Source: Chlorobium ferrooxidans DSM 13031 (GTDB lineage: Bacteria; Bacteroidota; Chlorobiia; Chlorobiales; Chlorobiaceae). From it: a stretch of DNA of 32,319 bases. Location of the stretch: assembly GCF_000168715.1 (NCBI RefSeq), contig NZ_AASE01000013.1, positions 32,001 through 64,319 of the forward strand. Reading direction: 5' to 3'. The notes under the pieces were generated by a model. That model saw only the letters and a list, made by a program, of their open reading frames with translations, was not told the DNA's origin and searched no databases. Numbering within the stretch: position 1 is the stretch's first letter; each line of letters starts with the position of its first letter. The position numbers and the translations under genes are program-made. Positions 24,304 through 32,172 of the stretch are shown piece after piece.

Positions 24304-24325
24304 GGGCAATCCCTTGTGGTTGCCC
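24304..24325 (+). terminator. Weak hairpin after miaB
   Basis: GGGCAATC pairs with GGTTGCCC around a six-base loop 5 bp after the stop codon. No T-run follows. It may be a rho-independent end with low strength. Confidence 0.35.
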
Positions 24326-24422
24326 TGAAGAAGAAAATTACAGGATATGTGGGTCCTTTTCTTTTCTGTCGGGGCTGGCTTCCAACCCTTGCAGGATTAG
24401 GGCTTTTTTATCTTGAGCCGTA

Positions 24423-24433
24423 TTTGTAAATTG
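24423..24433 (+). promoter_or_regulatory. TTTGTAAATTG box ahead of bchK
   Basis: The same 11 bases occur ahead of the WD40 gene (29206-29216). Here they lie 58 bp before the bchK start and there 68 bp before the ATG. The A+T content and the constant distance suggest a promoter element, but no consensus for green sulfur bacteria was available to test it. A GC hairpin CCCCGTCGGGG lies between the box and the ribosome site (24464). Confidence 0.35.
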
Positions 24434-24491
24434 TCCCTTTGATCTCAATCATTTAACAGTCCCCCGTCGGGGCTCCGGAGAGAAGTACAGT

Positions 24492-25490
24492 ATGTCAGTT
24501 CCCGCAAGACTCGGTTTTACCGATAAAGTTAGAGCACACCTTGAACTCCTTGATCCTGTTACCTGGATCAGTGTATTTCCCTGTCTTGCTGCAGGTGTTA
24601 TGGCTTCAGGAGCCATGAAGCCGACTCTTCACGACTATCTTCTCCTTTTTGCCATCTTTCTCATGTTCGGTCCTCTTGGTACCGGTTTCAGTCAGTCGGT
24701 CAACGACTGTTTTGATCTTGAGCTTGACAGGGTCAATGAGCCAACGCGCCCGATTCCCTCTGGCCGTTTAAGTGAAAAAGAGGGGTTGTGGAACAGCATC
24801 ATTGCTCTTCTCTCAGCCATCGGTCTTGGCTTGTTCCTCGGTCTGCATATTGGCGGGGTTCGTGGTATCGTGATTATCGCGTCAATTTTATCGGCACTTT
24901 TTGTGGCCTATATCTATTCAGCACCTCCGCTTAAGCTGAAAAAAAATATTCTTACCTCAGCACCCGCCGTCGGTTTTTCCTATGGCTTTGTCTCTTTTTT
25001 ATCGGCAAACGCCCTCTTCGGTGATATCCGTCCTGAAGCTGTCCTGCTCGCCAGCCTGAACTTTTTTATGGCCGTGGCATTGATCATACTCAACGACTTC
25101 AAGTCGGCGGAAGGGGACAAGGATGGCGGTCTCAAATCGCTGACGGTCATGATCGGCGCAAGAAAAACCTTTCTGGTATCCTTTATCATTATTGATCTTG
25201 TTTTCGCTGTGCTTGCCTACTTCTCTTTTTCAGAGGGGTTTATGATTCCTACGGTTTTTGTCCTTATCGGTCTTGTGCTCAATCTCTATCTTCAGGTGCA
25301 GCTTCTGCGTGATCCAAAAGGAGGAATCTCATTCCTGCAGGGGGCTGTTGATGACGGTTTCGGCAATGCAATCGGCAAGAGTGATGTTCAGGAGCACAAT
25401 GCGTTTCTCCGCTTTCAGGTGGCAAACAACATTCTGTTTTTAATCAATAATCTTCTGATTGCCGGTATGGTCGGTATGAAATATCTGTAA
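24492..25490 (+). CDS. bchK: Bacteriochlorophyll synthase, BchK type (UbiA family)
   Basis: A 332-residue UbiA-family prenyltransferase with about eight to nine membrane helices. The first Asp-rich motif is NDCFDLELDRVNEPTRPIPS and the second is NDFKSAEGDKDGG; these bind the Mg-diphosphate. HLELLDPVTWISVFPCL and GPLGTGFSQSVND match chlorophyll synthases of green sulfur bacteria. BchK esterifies bacteriochlorophyllide c (or d/e) with farnesyl diphosphate for chlorosome pigment. BchG and ChlG are the alternative paralogues. I favour BchK because of the remembered C. tepidum sequence and because the neighbours (miaB, cruC) match its locus. A polyprenol-kinase-like gene follows at 25585. Confidence 0.85.
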   Translation: MSVPARLGFTDKVRAHLELLDPVTWISVFPCLAAGVMASGAMKPTLHDYLLLFAIFLMFGPLGTGFSQSVNDCFDLELDRVNEPTRPIPSGRLSEKEGLWNSIIALLSAIGLGLFLGLHIGGVRGIVIIASILSALFVAYIYSAPPLKLKKNILTSAPAVGFSYGFVSFLSANALFGDIRPEAVLLASLNFFMAVALIILNDFKSAEGDKDGGLKSLTVMIGARKTFLVSFIIIDLVFAVLAYFSFSEGFMIPTVFVLIGLVLNLYLQVQLLRDPKGGISFLQGAVDDGFGNAIGKSDVQEHNAFLRFQVANNILFLINNLLIAGMVGMKYL

Positions 25491-25584
25491 GGTTGGATTG
25501 TTATTTTTACAAAGTGTGGTGGATACTGTTCAGTGATGATCGGGCTGTCTGTTTTCAATAGTAATCGTTAAAAATAATAGTGCT

Positions 25585-26298
25585 ATGGATACTCTTCAGT
25601 CTACTTTTTTTTCGCTGCCGGTGGTATGGCACAATGCGCTGGTTACCCTGATGACCTTTGTCTATGTATTCAGTGTTCCGCCGCTGATGGACTATTTCGT
25701 AACCAACCACTCTCTTCCACGCGATATCAGCCGCAAAATCACCCACATCTGTGCCGGATCAGTTATTGTGTTTCTTCCCCTTTTTATTGACACGGACTGG
25801 TCACACTATCTGAATATTACCGTTTTTGCTGTCTGGACCCTGCTTTTGATCCAGAAAGGGCTCTTTGCTGCCGATGATGACCAGGCGGTGAAAACCATGA
25901 CACGAACCGGTGACAAGCGCGAGCTGCTCAAGGGTACGCTCTATTTTGTGGTTGTTGCCATGATCTGCGGAACGGTTTACTACAAACAGCCGGCAGGGAT
26001 TCTTGCCATGGCTGTTCTCGGTTGGGGAGATGGTCTCGCTCCGATTATCGGTACCCGCTTCGGCAGGTTGAAATACCGGGTACTCAGTGATAAAAGTGTT
26101 GAAGGGAGTCTTGCTTTTCTTGTAGGAAGTATTGCCGCAGGCCTTTTCTTTGTGCAGCTTATCGTGCCCGGATCGATAGCAACGGACAAAATTATACTGA
26201 TTGCGGTTATTGCAACGATTGTTGAAGGTGTCAGTCCCAAAGAGGTCGACAACCTGACTATTCCGGTTGCAGTTATTGCTGCTGCCCGTTTTTTGTAA
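25585..26298 (+). CDS. Polyprenol/phytol kinase-like membrane protein (VTE5/DGK-like family)
   Basis: A 237-residue membrane protein with about six helices. The family motifs are DISRKITHICAGSVIVFLPL, GTLYFVV, GWGDGLAPIIGTRFGRLKYR, KSVEGSLAFLVGS and VEGVSPKEVDNLTIPVA. It belongs with the cytidylyltransferase/dolichol-kinase-like group that contains plant phytol and farnesol kinases. Probably it phosphorylates a free isoprenoid alcohol with CTP or ATP. Next to bchK, the likely alcohol is farnesol from pigment turnover; this is inference from neighbours. Start is ATG 25585 with no strong ribosome site. It is 16 bp before the LpxH-like gene. Confidence 0.75.
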   Translation: MDTLQSTFFSLPVVWHNALVTLMTFVYVFSVPPLMDYFVTNHSLPRDISRKITHICAGSVIVFLPLFIDTDWSHYLNITVFAVWTLLLIQKGLFAADDDQAVKTMTRTGDKRELLKGTLYFVVVAMICGTVYYKQPAGILAMAVLGWGDGLAPIIGTRFGRLKYRVLSDKSVEGSLAFLVGSIAAGLFFVQLIVPGSIATDKIILIAVIATIVEGVSPKEVDNLTIPVAVIAAARFL

Positions 26299-26313
26299 AA
26301 GCAGGATGAACGC

Positions 26314-27069
26314 ATGACGACAGGACCGGCGAGCTATTTTATCAGCGACTTTCATGCCGGGCTGCAGGATGAAAAAACCGAGCAGCTCAAGCTTGACAAC
26401 CTCGAACGACTTTTTGCCATCATCAAGGCAGAAGGTCGTTCGCTTTATATGCTTGGCGATATTTTTGATTACTGGCTGGAGTTCCGCCATGTCATTCCAA
26501 AGGGATTTACCAGATTATTTTGTTTATTGTCTGATCTTGTTCGCAGCAACATAGAGGTCGTTTATGTTGCCGGCAATCACGACTTTTTTCTCGGGCGGTA
26601 CTTTGATGATGAGCTCGGCATCCGGACACTCTATGGTATGCATGAGCTTCAGATTGACGGGCGCAGATTTGTTATAGCCCATGGTGACGGACTGGGAAAA
26701 GGGGATATCGGTTACAAACTGTTTGCCCGTGTTGTCAGGAACCGCTTCAATCTTGCGCTGCTTTCCGGTTTTCAGCCCGATCTGGCAATCGGTCTGATGA
26801 AAAGGCTCTCACAGCTCAGCCGGAAGCATAAGCCTGATAACCGTGTTTTTGAAAATGACCGGTTACTGAACTTTGCCGAACTGCTGGCAACAGAAAAAGA
26901 GTTTGACTACTTTTTATGCGGTCACAACCATGTAAAGGGGATTACGGAGCTTGCCGGAGGCCGGAAAACCTATGTCAATCTCGGATCGTGGATTGAGGGC
27001 GGCACTCCCTATGGAGTTTTCAGGGATGGTGTGTTTCATCTTAAAGAGTTACAGAACATTAACAGTTAA
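26314..27069 (+). CDS. LpxH-like UDP-2,3-diacylglucosamine diphosphatase
   Basis: A 251-residue metallophosphoesterase. Its metal-binding motifs are SYFISDFHAG, MLGDIFDYWLEF, VAGNHDFFLG, FVIAHGDGLGKGD and LCGHNHVKGI. The GDIFDYW and GNHDFF forms and the helical lid (residues about 120-180) match LpxH/LpxH2-type enzymes, which cut UMP from UDP-2,3-diacylglucosamine in lipid A synthesis. It begins 15 bp after the kinase gene and is followed by hisG after 20 bp, so transcription is likely continuous. Another lipid A gene, lpxA, is in the window at 4888. Confidence 0.82.
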   Translation: MTTGPASYFISDFHAGLQDEKTEQLKLDNLERLFAIIKAEGRSLYMLGDIFDYWLEFRHVIPKGFTRLFCLLSDLVRSNIEVVYVAGNHDFFLGRYFDDELGIRTLYGMHELQIDGRRFVIAHGDGLGKGDIGYKLFARVVRNRFNLALLSGFQPDLAIGLMKRLSQLSRKHKPDNRVFENDRLLNFAELLATEKEFDYFLCGHNHVKGITELAGGRKTYVNLGSWIEGGTPYGVFRDGVFHLKELQNINS

Positions 27070-27089
27070 TATCATAGACAGTATCTACC

Positions 27090-27974
27090 ATGAGTAATAC
27101 AAACAAGGTGCTCAAGCTTGGTTTGCCGAAGGGAAGTCTCCAGGATTCGACAATCGATCTTTTTGCACATGCAGGGTTTCATTTTTCTGTCCAAAGCCGA
27201 TCCTATTTTCCCTCTATAGATGACGATGAGCTGGAAGCTATTCTCATAAGGGCGCAGGAGATGGCCCACTATGTCGAACTCGGCGCCTTTGATGTAGGGC
27301 TTACCGGCAGGGACTGGATCATTGAAACGGATGCCGATGTTGTTGAGGTGGCAGATCTGGTCTATTCAAAAGCCTCCATGCGTCCGGTCCGCTGGGTGCT
27401 TGCTGTGCCTGAAAACTCGCCGATCAAGTCGGTCAAAGACCTTGAAGGCAAGCATATCGCTACTGAAGTGGTCAATATCACCAAAAAATATCTTGCAAGT
27501 AACGGTGTCACGGCCTCTGTGGAGTTCAGCTGGGGAGCTACCGAAGTCAAGCCTCCCGATCTGGCCGATGCGATTGTCGAAGTGACCGAAACAGGCTCTT
27601 CACTCAGGGCCAACAAGCTGAGGATTGTCGATACGATTCTTGAATCCAATACCAAACTGATTGCCAACAAGAGCTCATGGAACGATCCGTGGAAGCGCGA
27701 AAAGATTGAGAGTATGGCTCTCATGCTTCAGGGCGCAATTAATGCACAGGGCAAAGTCGGCCTGAAAATGAATGCCCCGAAATCAGCGCTCGACAAGATT
27801 ATTGCCATTATTCCTGCTCTGCGCCAGCCGACCGTCTCTCATCTTGCTGAAGAGCAGTGGGTTGCACTTGAAGTTATTGTAACCGATAAAATCGTCCGCA
27901 AGCTTATTCCTGAGCTGAAAAGAGCCGGTGCCGAGGGTATTTTTGAGTACAATATCAATAAACTGATCGATTGA
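27090..27974 (+). CDS. hisG: ATP phosphoribosyltransferase, long form
   Basis: A 294-residue enzyme that couples ATP and PRPP as the first step of histidine synthesis. [17 protein letters not shown] is the N-terminal motif; the PRPP-binding motif is [15 protein letters not shown]. The C-terminal HisG_C (about residues 212-288) with [20 protein letters not shown] is the allosteric, histidine-sensing domain present only in the long form, so no HisZ is needed. It ends with a terminator 28 bp downstream. Confidence 0.96.
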   Translation: MSNTNKVLKLGLPKGSLQDSTIDLFAHAGFHFSVQSRSYFPSIDDDELEAILIRAQEMAHYVELGAFDVGLTGRDWIIETDADVVEVADLVYSKASMRPVRWVLAVPENSPIKSVKDLEGKHIATEVVNITKKYLASNGVTASVEFSWGATEVKPPDLADAIVEVTETGSSLRANKLRIVDTILESNTKLIANKSSWNDPWKREKIESMALMLQGAINAQGKVGLKMNAPKSALDKIIAIIPALRQPTVSHLAEEQWVALEVIVTDKIVRKLIPELKRAGAEGIFEYNINKLID

Positions 27975-28002
27975 AAGGCTTTGAACGTATCATGAACTTT
28001 CA

Positions 28003-28028
28003 GGCTGCCCGCAAGGGCGGCCTTTTTT
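28003..28028 (+). terminator. Intrinsic terminator after hisG
   Basis: GGCTGCCC-GCAA-GGGCGGCC is an 8-bp GC stem (one G-U) with a four-base loop followed by six T. The cruC start at 28036 lies 8 bp after it, so cruC may need its own promoter or read-through. Confidence 0.9.
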
Positions 28029-28035
28029 AACGCCC

Positions 28036-29172
28036 ATGCTCATCTATCAGATTGCAGTGCTCTTGTCACTGCTGGCTTTTTTTGCGATCCTGCTGAGGAA
28101 CCTGATCGATCTCCGGCTAATGCCCGCAAATCCTTCTTGTACCGGCCCGCTTGTTTCGGTTCTTGTGCCGGCAAGGAATGAAGCGCTTAATATAGAACGC
28201 TGTGTGCGCTCCCTGTTGATGCAGGACTACGCTGCCTTTGAAATTCTGGTACTCGATGACGGTTCAACTGATGCGACTCCTCAACTGCTGCAGACGCTTC
28301 TCGATGAGTCCGGCGGACGGCTGAGGGTGCTGCAGGGTGAGCCGCTTCCGGATGGATGGCATGGCAAGGCCTGGGCATGCCTTCAGCTCAGCCGTCAGGC
28401 AAAAGGTGATCTGCTGCTCTTTACCGATGCTGATACAAAGCATGAACCTGATGCTCTCCGCCGCTCGGTTGCAGCATTGAACTCGGAAAAGGGTGATATG
28501 CTCTCTCTTACACCCCGCCAGGAGCTCGGCTCGTTATGGGAAGAGCTTGTTGTGCCTCTGGTTTATGTTATTCTCCTGTGTTACCTGCCGCTTCGCCTTG
28601 TCCGGACCAGCCGGAATCCCGCTTTTTGTTTTGCAAACGGCCAGTTTATTCTTTTCCGCAGGGAGTTCTATGACAGGATCAACGGTCATACGGCTGTCCG
28701 GCAGGCTCTGGCAGAAGATATAGGGCTCTGCAGGGAGGTGAAGAGAGCTGGAGGCAGGGTTGTGGCATTCAATGGTTTCGATGCGGTAAGCTGCAGGATG
28801 TACCGTTCATTCAGGGATATCTGGGAAGGGTTTTCAAAAAACCTCTATGCATCGCTCGGTTACAGTACCCCCGGGCTCTTTCTGCTTATGACGCTGACGG
28901 CGGCATTTTACATCGCACCCTATCTCTTTTTCTTCTACGCACTGATTGCCGGCAAGTTCACAATGCTCTTGTTCTGGCTGCCTCTAACACAGATGGTTAT
29001 CGCCCTGCTCTCCCGGGTTATCATTGCAAGGCTCTTCGGTCAGTCAACAGCCATGGTTTTTCTTAACCTCTTTTCGCAGCTTATCCTTATTGCTATAGCC
29101 TGGAACTCTTTCTGGATCATACAATCGGGCAGAGGAGCCAGATGGAAGGGGCGGAACTACAATTTTTCATGA
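28036..29172 (+). CDS. cruC: Family 2 glycosyltransferase, CruC-type carotenoid glucosyltransferase
   Basis: A 378-residue membrane GT2 protein. One N-terminal helix is followed by the GT-A domain: VSVLVPARNEALNIERCVRS, VLDDGSTDATPQ, LLFTDADTKHEPDAL (DxD metal site), GQFILFRREFYDRIGH-like loop and ALAEDIGLCREVKRAGG (ED). It ends with three or four helices. The layout is that of CruC, which glucosylates hydroxychlorobactene before CruD adds the acyl chain. In C. tepidum cruC and bchK lie close together, as here (bchK, LpxH-like, hisG, cruC). The specific substrate is inferred from context. Confidence 0.72.
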   Translation: MLIYQIAVLLSLLAFFAILLRNLIDLRLMPANPSCTGPLVSVLVPARNEALNIERCVRSLLMQDYAAFEILVLDDGSTDATPQLLQTLLDESGGRLRVLQGEPLPDGWHGKAWACLQLSRQAKGDLLLFTDADTKHEPDALRRSVAALNSEKGDMLSLTPRQELGSLWEELVVPLVYVILLCYLPLRLVRTSRNPAFCFANGQFILFRREFYDRINGHTAVRQALAEDIGLCREVKRAGGRVVAFNGFDAVSCRMYRSFRDIWEGFSKNLYASLGYSTPGLFLLMTLTAAFYIAPYLFFFYALIAGKFTMLLFWLPLTQMVIALLSRVIIARLFGQSTAMVFLNLFSQLILIAIAWNSFWIIQSGRGARWKGRNYNFS

Positions 29173-29205
29173 GGGAGTGCAAGATTTCGGTGAAGGCGAT
29201 TAATT

Positions 29206-29216
29206 TTTGTAAATTG
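29206..29216 (+). promoter_or_regulatory. TTTGTAAATTG box ahead of the WD40 gene
   Basis: Second occurrence of the 11-mer found at 24423-24433, this one 68 bp ahead of the ATG and 33 bp after the cruC stop. Its position suggests a promoter element shared by two unrelated genes. Confidence 0.35.
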
Positions 29217-29284
29217 CACGATTAATGTAATATGGCAATCCCTTATTCCGGGGAGAGTCTTTCAATTCAAACGAGAGCAGTGTT

Positions 29285-30235
29285 ATGGGTTTCATATCGA
29301 AGATATTCGGAAAAAAAGAGGTAGAGCTGAAACTTCCAGCGATTAAAGAGGACATCAATGTCATAAAGACAATGGAAGGTCATCTCGATCGGGTTCTGGG
29401 TGTCAGGTTCAGCACGGATGGCAAAAAGCTTGTCAGTGGAAGCTTCGATGAGAGCGTAATGCTGTGGGATGTAGAGTCAGGAAAATCGCTTTTCACCATG
29501 AAAGGCCATGAAACATGGGTCGAGTGCATTGACTACAGTCGCGACGGAAAACGTCTGGCGAGTGGCAGTACGGACAGTACCGCAAGAATATGGGATGCCG
29601 AAACCGGCAAGTGTCTCCATGTCTGCAAAGGTCATGATACGGCAGTCCGTATGGTGGCATTCAGCCCCGACAGCAAGGTTCTTGCAAGTTGTTCCCGAGA
29701 TACGACAATCCGGCTCTGGGATGTTGAAACAGGTAATGAGCTCTCCGTGTGGCGGGGTCATAAATCATATATCGAATCGCTTGCCTACAGCCATGACGGA
29801 AAGAAAATAGTCAGTTGCGGTGAGGAGCCGGTACTTAAAATCTGGGATGTGGAGAGCGGAAGAAATATCGCTAACTACCGAACCAATGATACGCTTTCGC
29901 ACGCGGTTGTTTTCAGTCCTGATGATAAATTGATCGCTTTTTGCGGGCGTGATGCCAAAGTCAAGATTGTTGACGCAGCAACAGGAGAGATTCTCAAGGT
30001 ACTTGAAGGTCATGAAGATGCGGTGCGCAGTGTCTGTTTCAATCCGGAGGGAACGAAGGTCGCAAGTGCGGCAAATGACGAGTCGATCCGCCTCTGGGAT
30101 GTAGCGACAGGCAAACAGCTGCACTCCTATCGTGGTCATACGCTTGAAGTACAGTCAGTAGATATTTCGCCTGATGGAAAAATCATCGCAAGCGGAAGTG
30201 ATGATCGCAGAATAAAGCTCTGGGCTGTAGTATAA
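29285..30235 (+). CDS. Seven-bladed WD40 repeat protein
   Basis: A 316-residue protein with a 28-residue leader and then seven WD40 repeats exactly 42 residues apart in phase: EGHLDRV, KGHETWV, KGHDTAV, RGHKSYI, RTNDTLS, EGHEDAV and RGHTLEV start the blades. Most blades close with (I/V)xLWD or a close variant. Blades 5 (RTND, VKIVD) and 4 (GEEPVLKIWD) are the most altered. There is no signal peptide, no kinase domain and no enzymatic motif; it should form a single seven-blade propeller acting as a cytoplasmic protein-binding platform. No partner is obvious in the neighbourhood. Confidence 0.9.
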   Translation: MGFISKIFGKKEVELKLPAIKEDINVIKTMEGHLDRVLGVRFSTDGKKLVSGSFDESVMLWDVESGKSLFTMKGHETWVECIDYSRDGKRLASGSTDSTARIWDAETGKCLHVCKGHDTAVRMVAFSPDSKVLASCSRDTTIRLWDVETGNELSVWRGHKSYIESLAYSHDGKKIVSCGEEPVLKIWDVESGRNIANYRTNDTLSHAVVFSPDDKLIAFCGRDAKVKIVDAATGEILKVLEGHEDAVRSVCFNPEGTKVASAANDESIRLWDVATGKQLHSYRGHTLEVQSVDISPDGKIIASGSDDRRIKLWAVV

Positions 30236-30266
30236 TTGAGCGGTTTCTTCGGTGTTATTGCAAGGG

Positions 30267-30300
30267 GGTGCTCTTCAGGAGGGCATCAGGGATTTTTTTT
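30267..30300 (+). terminator. Probable terminator after WD40 gene
   Basis: GGTGCTCT pairs with AGGGCATC (8 bp, two wobble pairs) around a five-base loop and is followed within five bases by a run of eight T. It lies 31 bp after the stop. Confidence 0.6.
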
Positions 30301-30466
30301 GATTGATTCTAAAAAAGTGGGTTAAACTGCACAACTTTCTTTTTGAATTAGCTTAAAGTGAGTAAATTAATTTTCACGAAAAATAAATTCGTTTTTGAGC
30401 GCTTCATGTAGAGGTTCGCTCATTGTAACGCCAAGTTTAACTGGCAAAAATAAAAAAGAGGTAGAT

Positions 30467-30676
30467 ATGGGTACTCAGGTTGAAGGAACTGTCAAATGGT
30501 TCAACGAAGAAAAAGGTTACGGTTTTATTGAGCAGAAGGGTGGAAAAGACGTTTTTGTGCATCACAGTGCAATCAACGGCACCGGACGCAAAACGCTTGT
30601 TGAAGGCCAGAAAGTTTTGATGGAAGTCACACAGGGCGCAAAAGGCCTCCAGGCTGAAAATGTAACCCCTCTCTAA
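30467..30676 (+). CDS. Cold-shock domain protein (CspA family)
   Basis: A 69-residue single cold-shock domain: [20 protein letters not shown], which has RNP1 as KGYGFIEQ, and [16 protein letters not shown] with RNP2 as VFVHH. It binds single-stranded RNA or DNA and melts secondary structure. The start is ATG 30467, preceded by AAAAGAGGTAGAT; an in-frame ATG at 30395 adds a non-matching leader. The 5' region from the upstream terminator is about 165 bases, long enough for a structured leader such as cold-shock mRNAs have, but I could not fold it. Confidence 0.93.
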   Translation: MGTQVEGTVKWFNEEKGYGFIEQKGGKDVFVHHSAINGTGRKTLVEGQKVLMEVTQGAKGLQAENVTPL

Positions 30677-30836
30677 AGCAGTTCTGAATCACAGGGCGGT
30701 TCTTCACATCATTTTGTTCGGGCGGTTTCGACAGTTGGTCATTTATCGGCACTCTTTGCTTGTTTTATGATGGCGGTTGTTATGCTTAACCGCATCCGGT
30801 TTTTTTACTGAAACCGGAGCTCCCGGGTTTTTGATT

Positions 30837-30878
30837 AAAAACACAGGGCGTAATCCATGCGCCTTGTGTTTTTTTTGT
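30837..30878 (+). terminator. Intrinsic terminator after cold-shock gene
   Basis: AAAAACACAGGGCG pairs with CGCCTTGTGTTTTT (14 bp, one wobble) around a nine-base loop; T's continue after the stem. It lies 160 bp after the cold-shock stop codon. Confidence 0.85.
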
Positions 30879-30921
30879 TTCCGGCACATCGGGCTCAACA
30901 CTTACCCTGAAATCAAGACAC

Positions 30922-30942
30922 GGACAAAAAGGAGTTCAGGGA
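30922..30942 (+). repeat. Composite repeat core, copy C (partial, no iterons)
   Basis: The 21 bases match the core of copies A and B with one substitution (A for C at the fifth base). There are no GTCCAC iterons in the next 110 bp before the HAD gene. It shows the core can occur without the iteron part. Confidence 0.6.
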
Positions 30943-31048
30943 CTGCAACAACGAAGAGAACCTTTTGCCAAAGGGAGATCACGCAGGATCGCTTGTACAG
31001 CAATCCAACAATCGGAATATGTGCACTTCTCTTTTAACCTGAACGCTT

Positions 31049-31633
31049 ATGAGTATTATTTTACTGGATATCGGCAATGTTCTTGTTTCGGTTGATTTTC
31101 TCTCTTTCTGCCGGGGAGTTCTTCCCGACGGGAGCGCTGACGAGCAGTCAATCTGTCAAAAATATTGTCAGGGAGAGCGTAAAAGCCGGTTTGATCGCGG
31201 CATGATTGCCCCTTATGACTACATGGCAATGATTGAAGCTGATCCTGCGACACAGAGCAGCAGCAGCCTTGAGATTCGAGTGAAGTGGCAGAATATCTTT
31301 ACCCCCATGCACGGCGCGGAGGATGGCGTTGAGATTCTCGGAAGAGAGCACCGGCTCTGGATTATGAGTGATACCGATCCGCTCCACTTTGCCTTTCTTT
31401 TGAATAACTTTCCTCTTTTGAAAGGACGGGAACGCTACTATCTCTCTTATGAGCACGGAGTTCTTAAAAACTCCCCTGAGGCATTCCGCAATGTTCTTTC
31501 CGACTCAGGAGTTCCGGCAGAGGAGTTTCTGCTTATTGACGACAGGCCTGAAAACTGCAAAGCCGCTTCGGAAGCAGGTATACGAAGCATCCGGTTTACA
31601 TCCTGGCCGGAAATCCTTGCGGCAATTACTTGA
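31049..31633 (+). CDS. HAD-superfamily hydrolase (YihX-like)
   Basis: A 194-residue HAD-IA-like protein. The motif I region is IILLDIGNVLVSVDF, with Asp6 as nucleophile and Gly-Asn in place of the usual DxD second aspartate, as in YihX-like members. WIMSDTDPLHFAF is motif II, HGVLKNSPEAF holds the motif III lysine and FLLIDDRPENCKAASEAG is motif IV. It is probably a phosphatase on a small sugar phosphate; substrate unknown. It is 40 bp ahead of arfB. Confidence 0.8.
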   Translation: MSIILLDIGNVLVSVDFLSFCRGVLPDGSADEQSICQKYCQGERKSRFDRGMIAPYDYMAMIEADPATQSSSSLEIRVKWQNIFTPMHGAEDGVEILGREHRLWIMSDTDPLHFAFLLNNFPLLKGRERYYLSYEHGVLKNSPEAFRNVLSDSGVPAEEFLLIDDRPENCKAASEAGIRSIRFTSWPEILAAIT

Positions 31634-31673
31634 GTGCGGTATTGCAATACGATATTGGAAGAGGAGAACTGTT

Positions 31674-32075
31674 ATGCAGAAGATTACAGTCAGGGAGGAG
31701 GAGCTTGAACTGCACTCCATGCGTTCACAGGGCGCCGGTGGTCAGAATGTCAACAAGGTCGAGAGTGCAGTTCATCTCCGTTTTGATATCAGGGCATCAT
31801 CGCTCTCTGATGAGCACAAGGAGCGACTGCTTGCCCTGAAGGACCGGCGCGTTTCAAAAGAGGGTATCCTTATTATTAAAGCGCAGCGTTATCGGACAAA
31901 GGAAAAAAATCGTGAAGATGCGCTCCAGCGGTTGCAGTCCATTCTTGAGAGTGCAGCGGTTATACAGAAAAAGCGCAAAGAGACCAAACCAACCGGGAGT
32001 TCACGGCAAAAACGGCTTGAAAGCAAGGAGAAACGCTCAGCAGTCAAGCTGCTGCGAGGGCGAATCGACTGGTAG
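31674..32075 (+). CDS. arfB: Alternative ribosome-rescue factor / peptidyl-tRNA hydrolase
   Basis: A 133-residue protein, the usual ArfB (YaeJ/ICT1) length. MRSQGAGGQNVNKVESAVHL contains the GGQ motif at residues 22-24, which drives peptidyl-tRNA hydrolysis. The C-terminal tail is strongly basic (QKKRKETKPT, SRQKRLESKEKR) and fits the mRNA entry channel of stalled ribosomes. GAGGAG lies eight bases ahead of ATG 31674; a longer frame from 31449 overlaps the HAD gene and is not used. It releases ribosomes stalled without a stop codon. Confidence 0.9.
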   Translation: MQKITVREEELELHSMRSQGAGGQNVNKVESAVHLRFDIRASSLSDEHKERLLALKDRRVSKEGILIIKAQRYRTKEKNREDALQRLQSILESAAVIQKKRKETKPTGSSRQKRLESKEKRSAVKLLRGRIDW

Positions 32076-32080
32076 GGTAA

Positions 32081-32120
32081 TAAAAAAGCAGGGCTCCGGA
32101 AATGGAGCCCTGCTTTTTTA
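32081..32120. terminator. Strong terminator after arfB
   Basis: GCAGGGCTCC pairs with GGAGCCCTGC around a six-base loop, flanked by A6 and T6, giving a 17-bp stem counting A-T pairs. It can act in both directions, ending arfB and the minus-strand gene that follows. Confidence 0.92.
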
Positions 32121-32172
32121 TATATACTCCCGATCCTGTCAGTTGAAGCGGGAGGTACTACGATGGCGAATG

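Larger units (their letters stand above)
30677..31048. other. 372-bp gap: terminator hairpins and composite repeat copy C
   Basis: It holds a small CCGGTTT/AAACCGG hairpin (30796-30817), the strong terminator at 30837-30878 and the short third copy of the composite repeat core at 30922-30942. A reading frame at 30777-31037 starts inside this region, crosses the terminator and resembles nothing, so no gene is called. The ribosome site of the HAD gene is weak. Confidence 0.65.

Noticed and set aside
30777..31037. 86-codon frame after the cold-shock gene
   Set aside because: It runs through a strong terminator hairpin and a dispersed repeat core and has no recognisable protein features.
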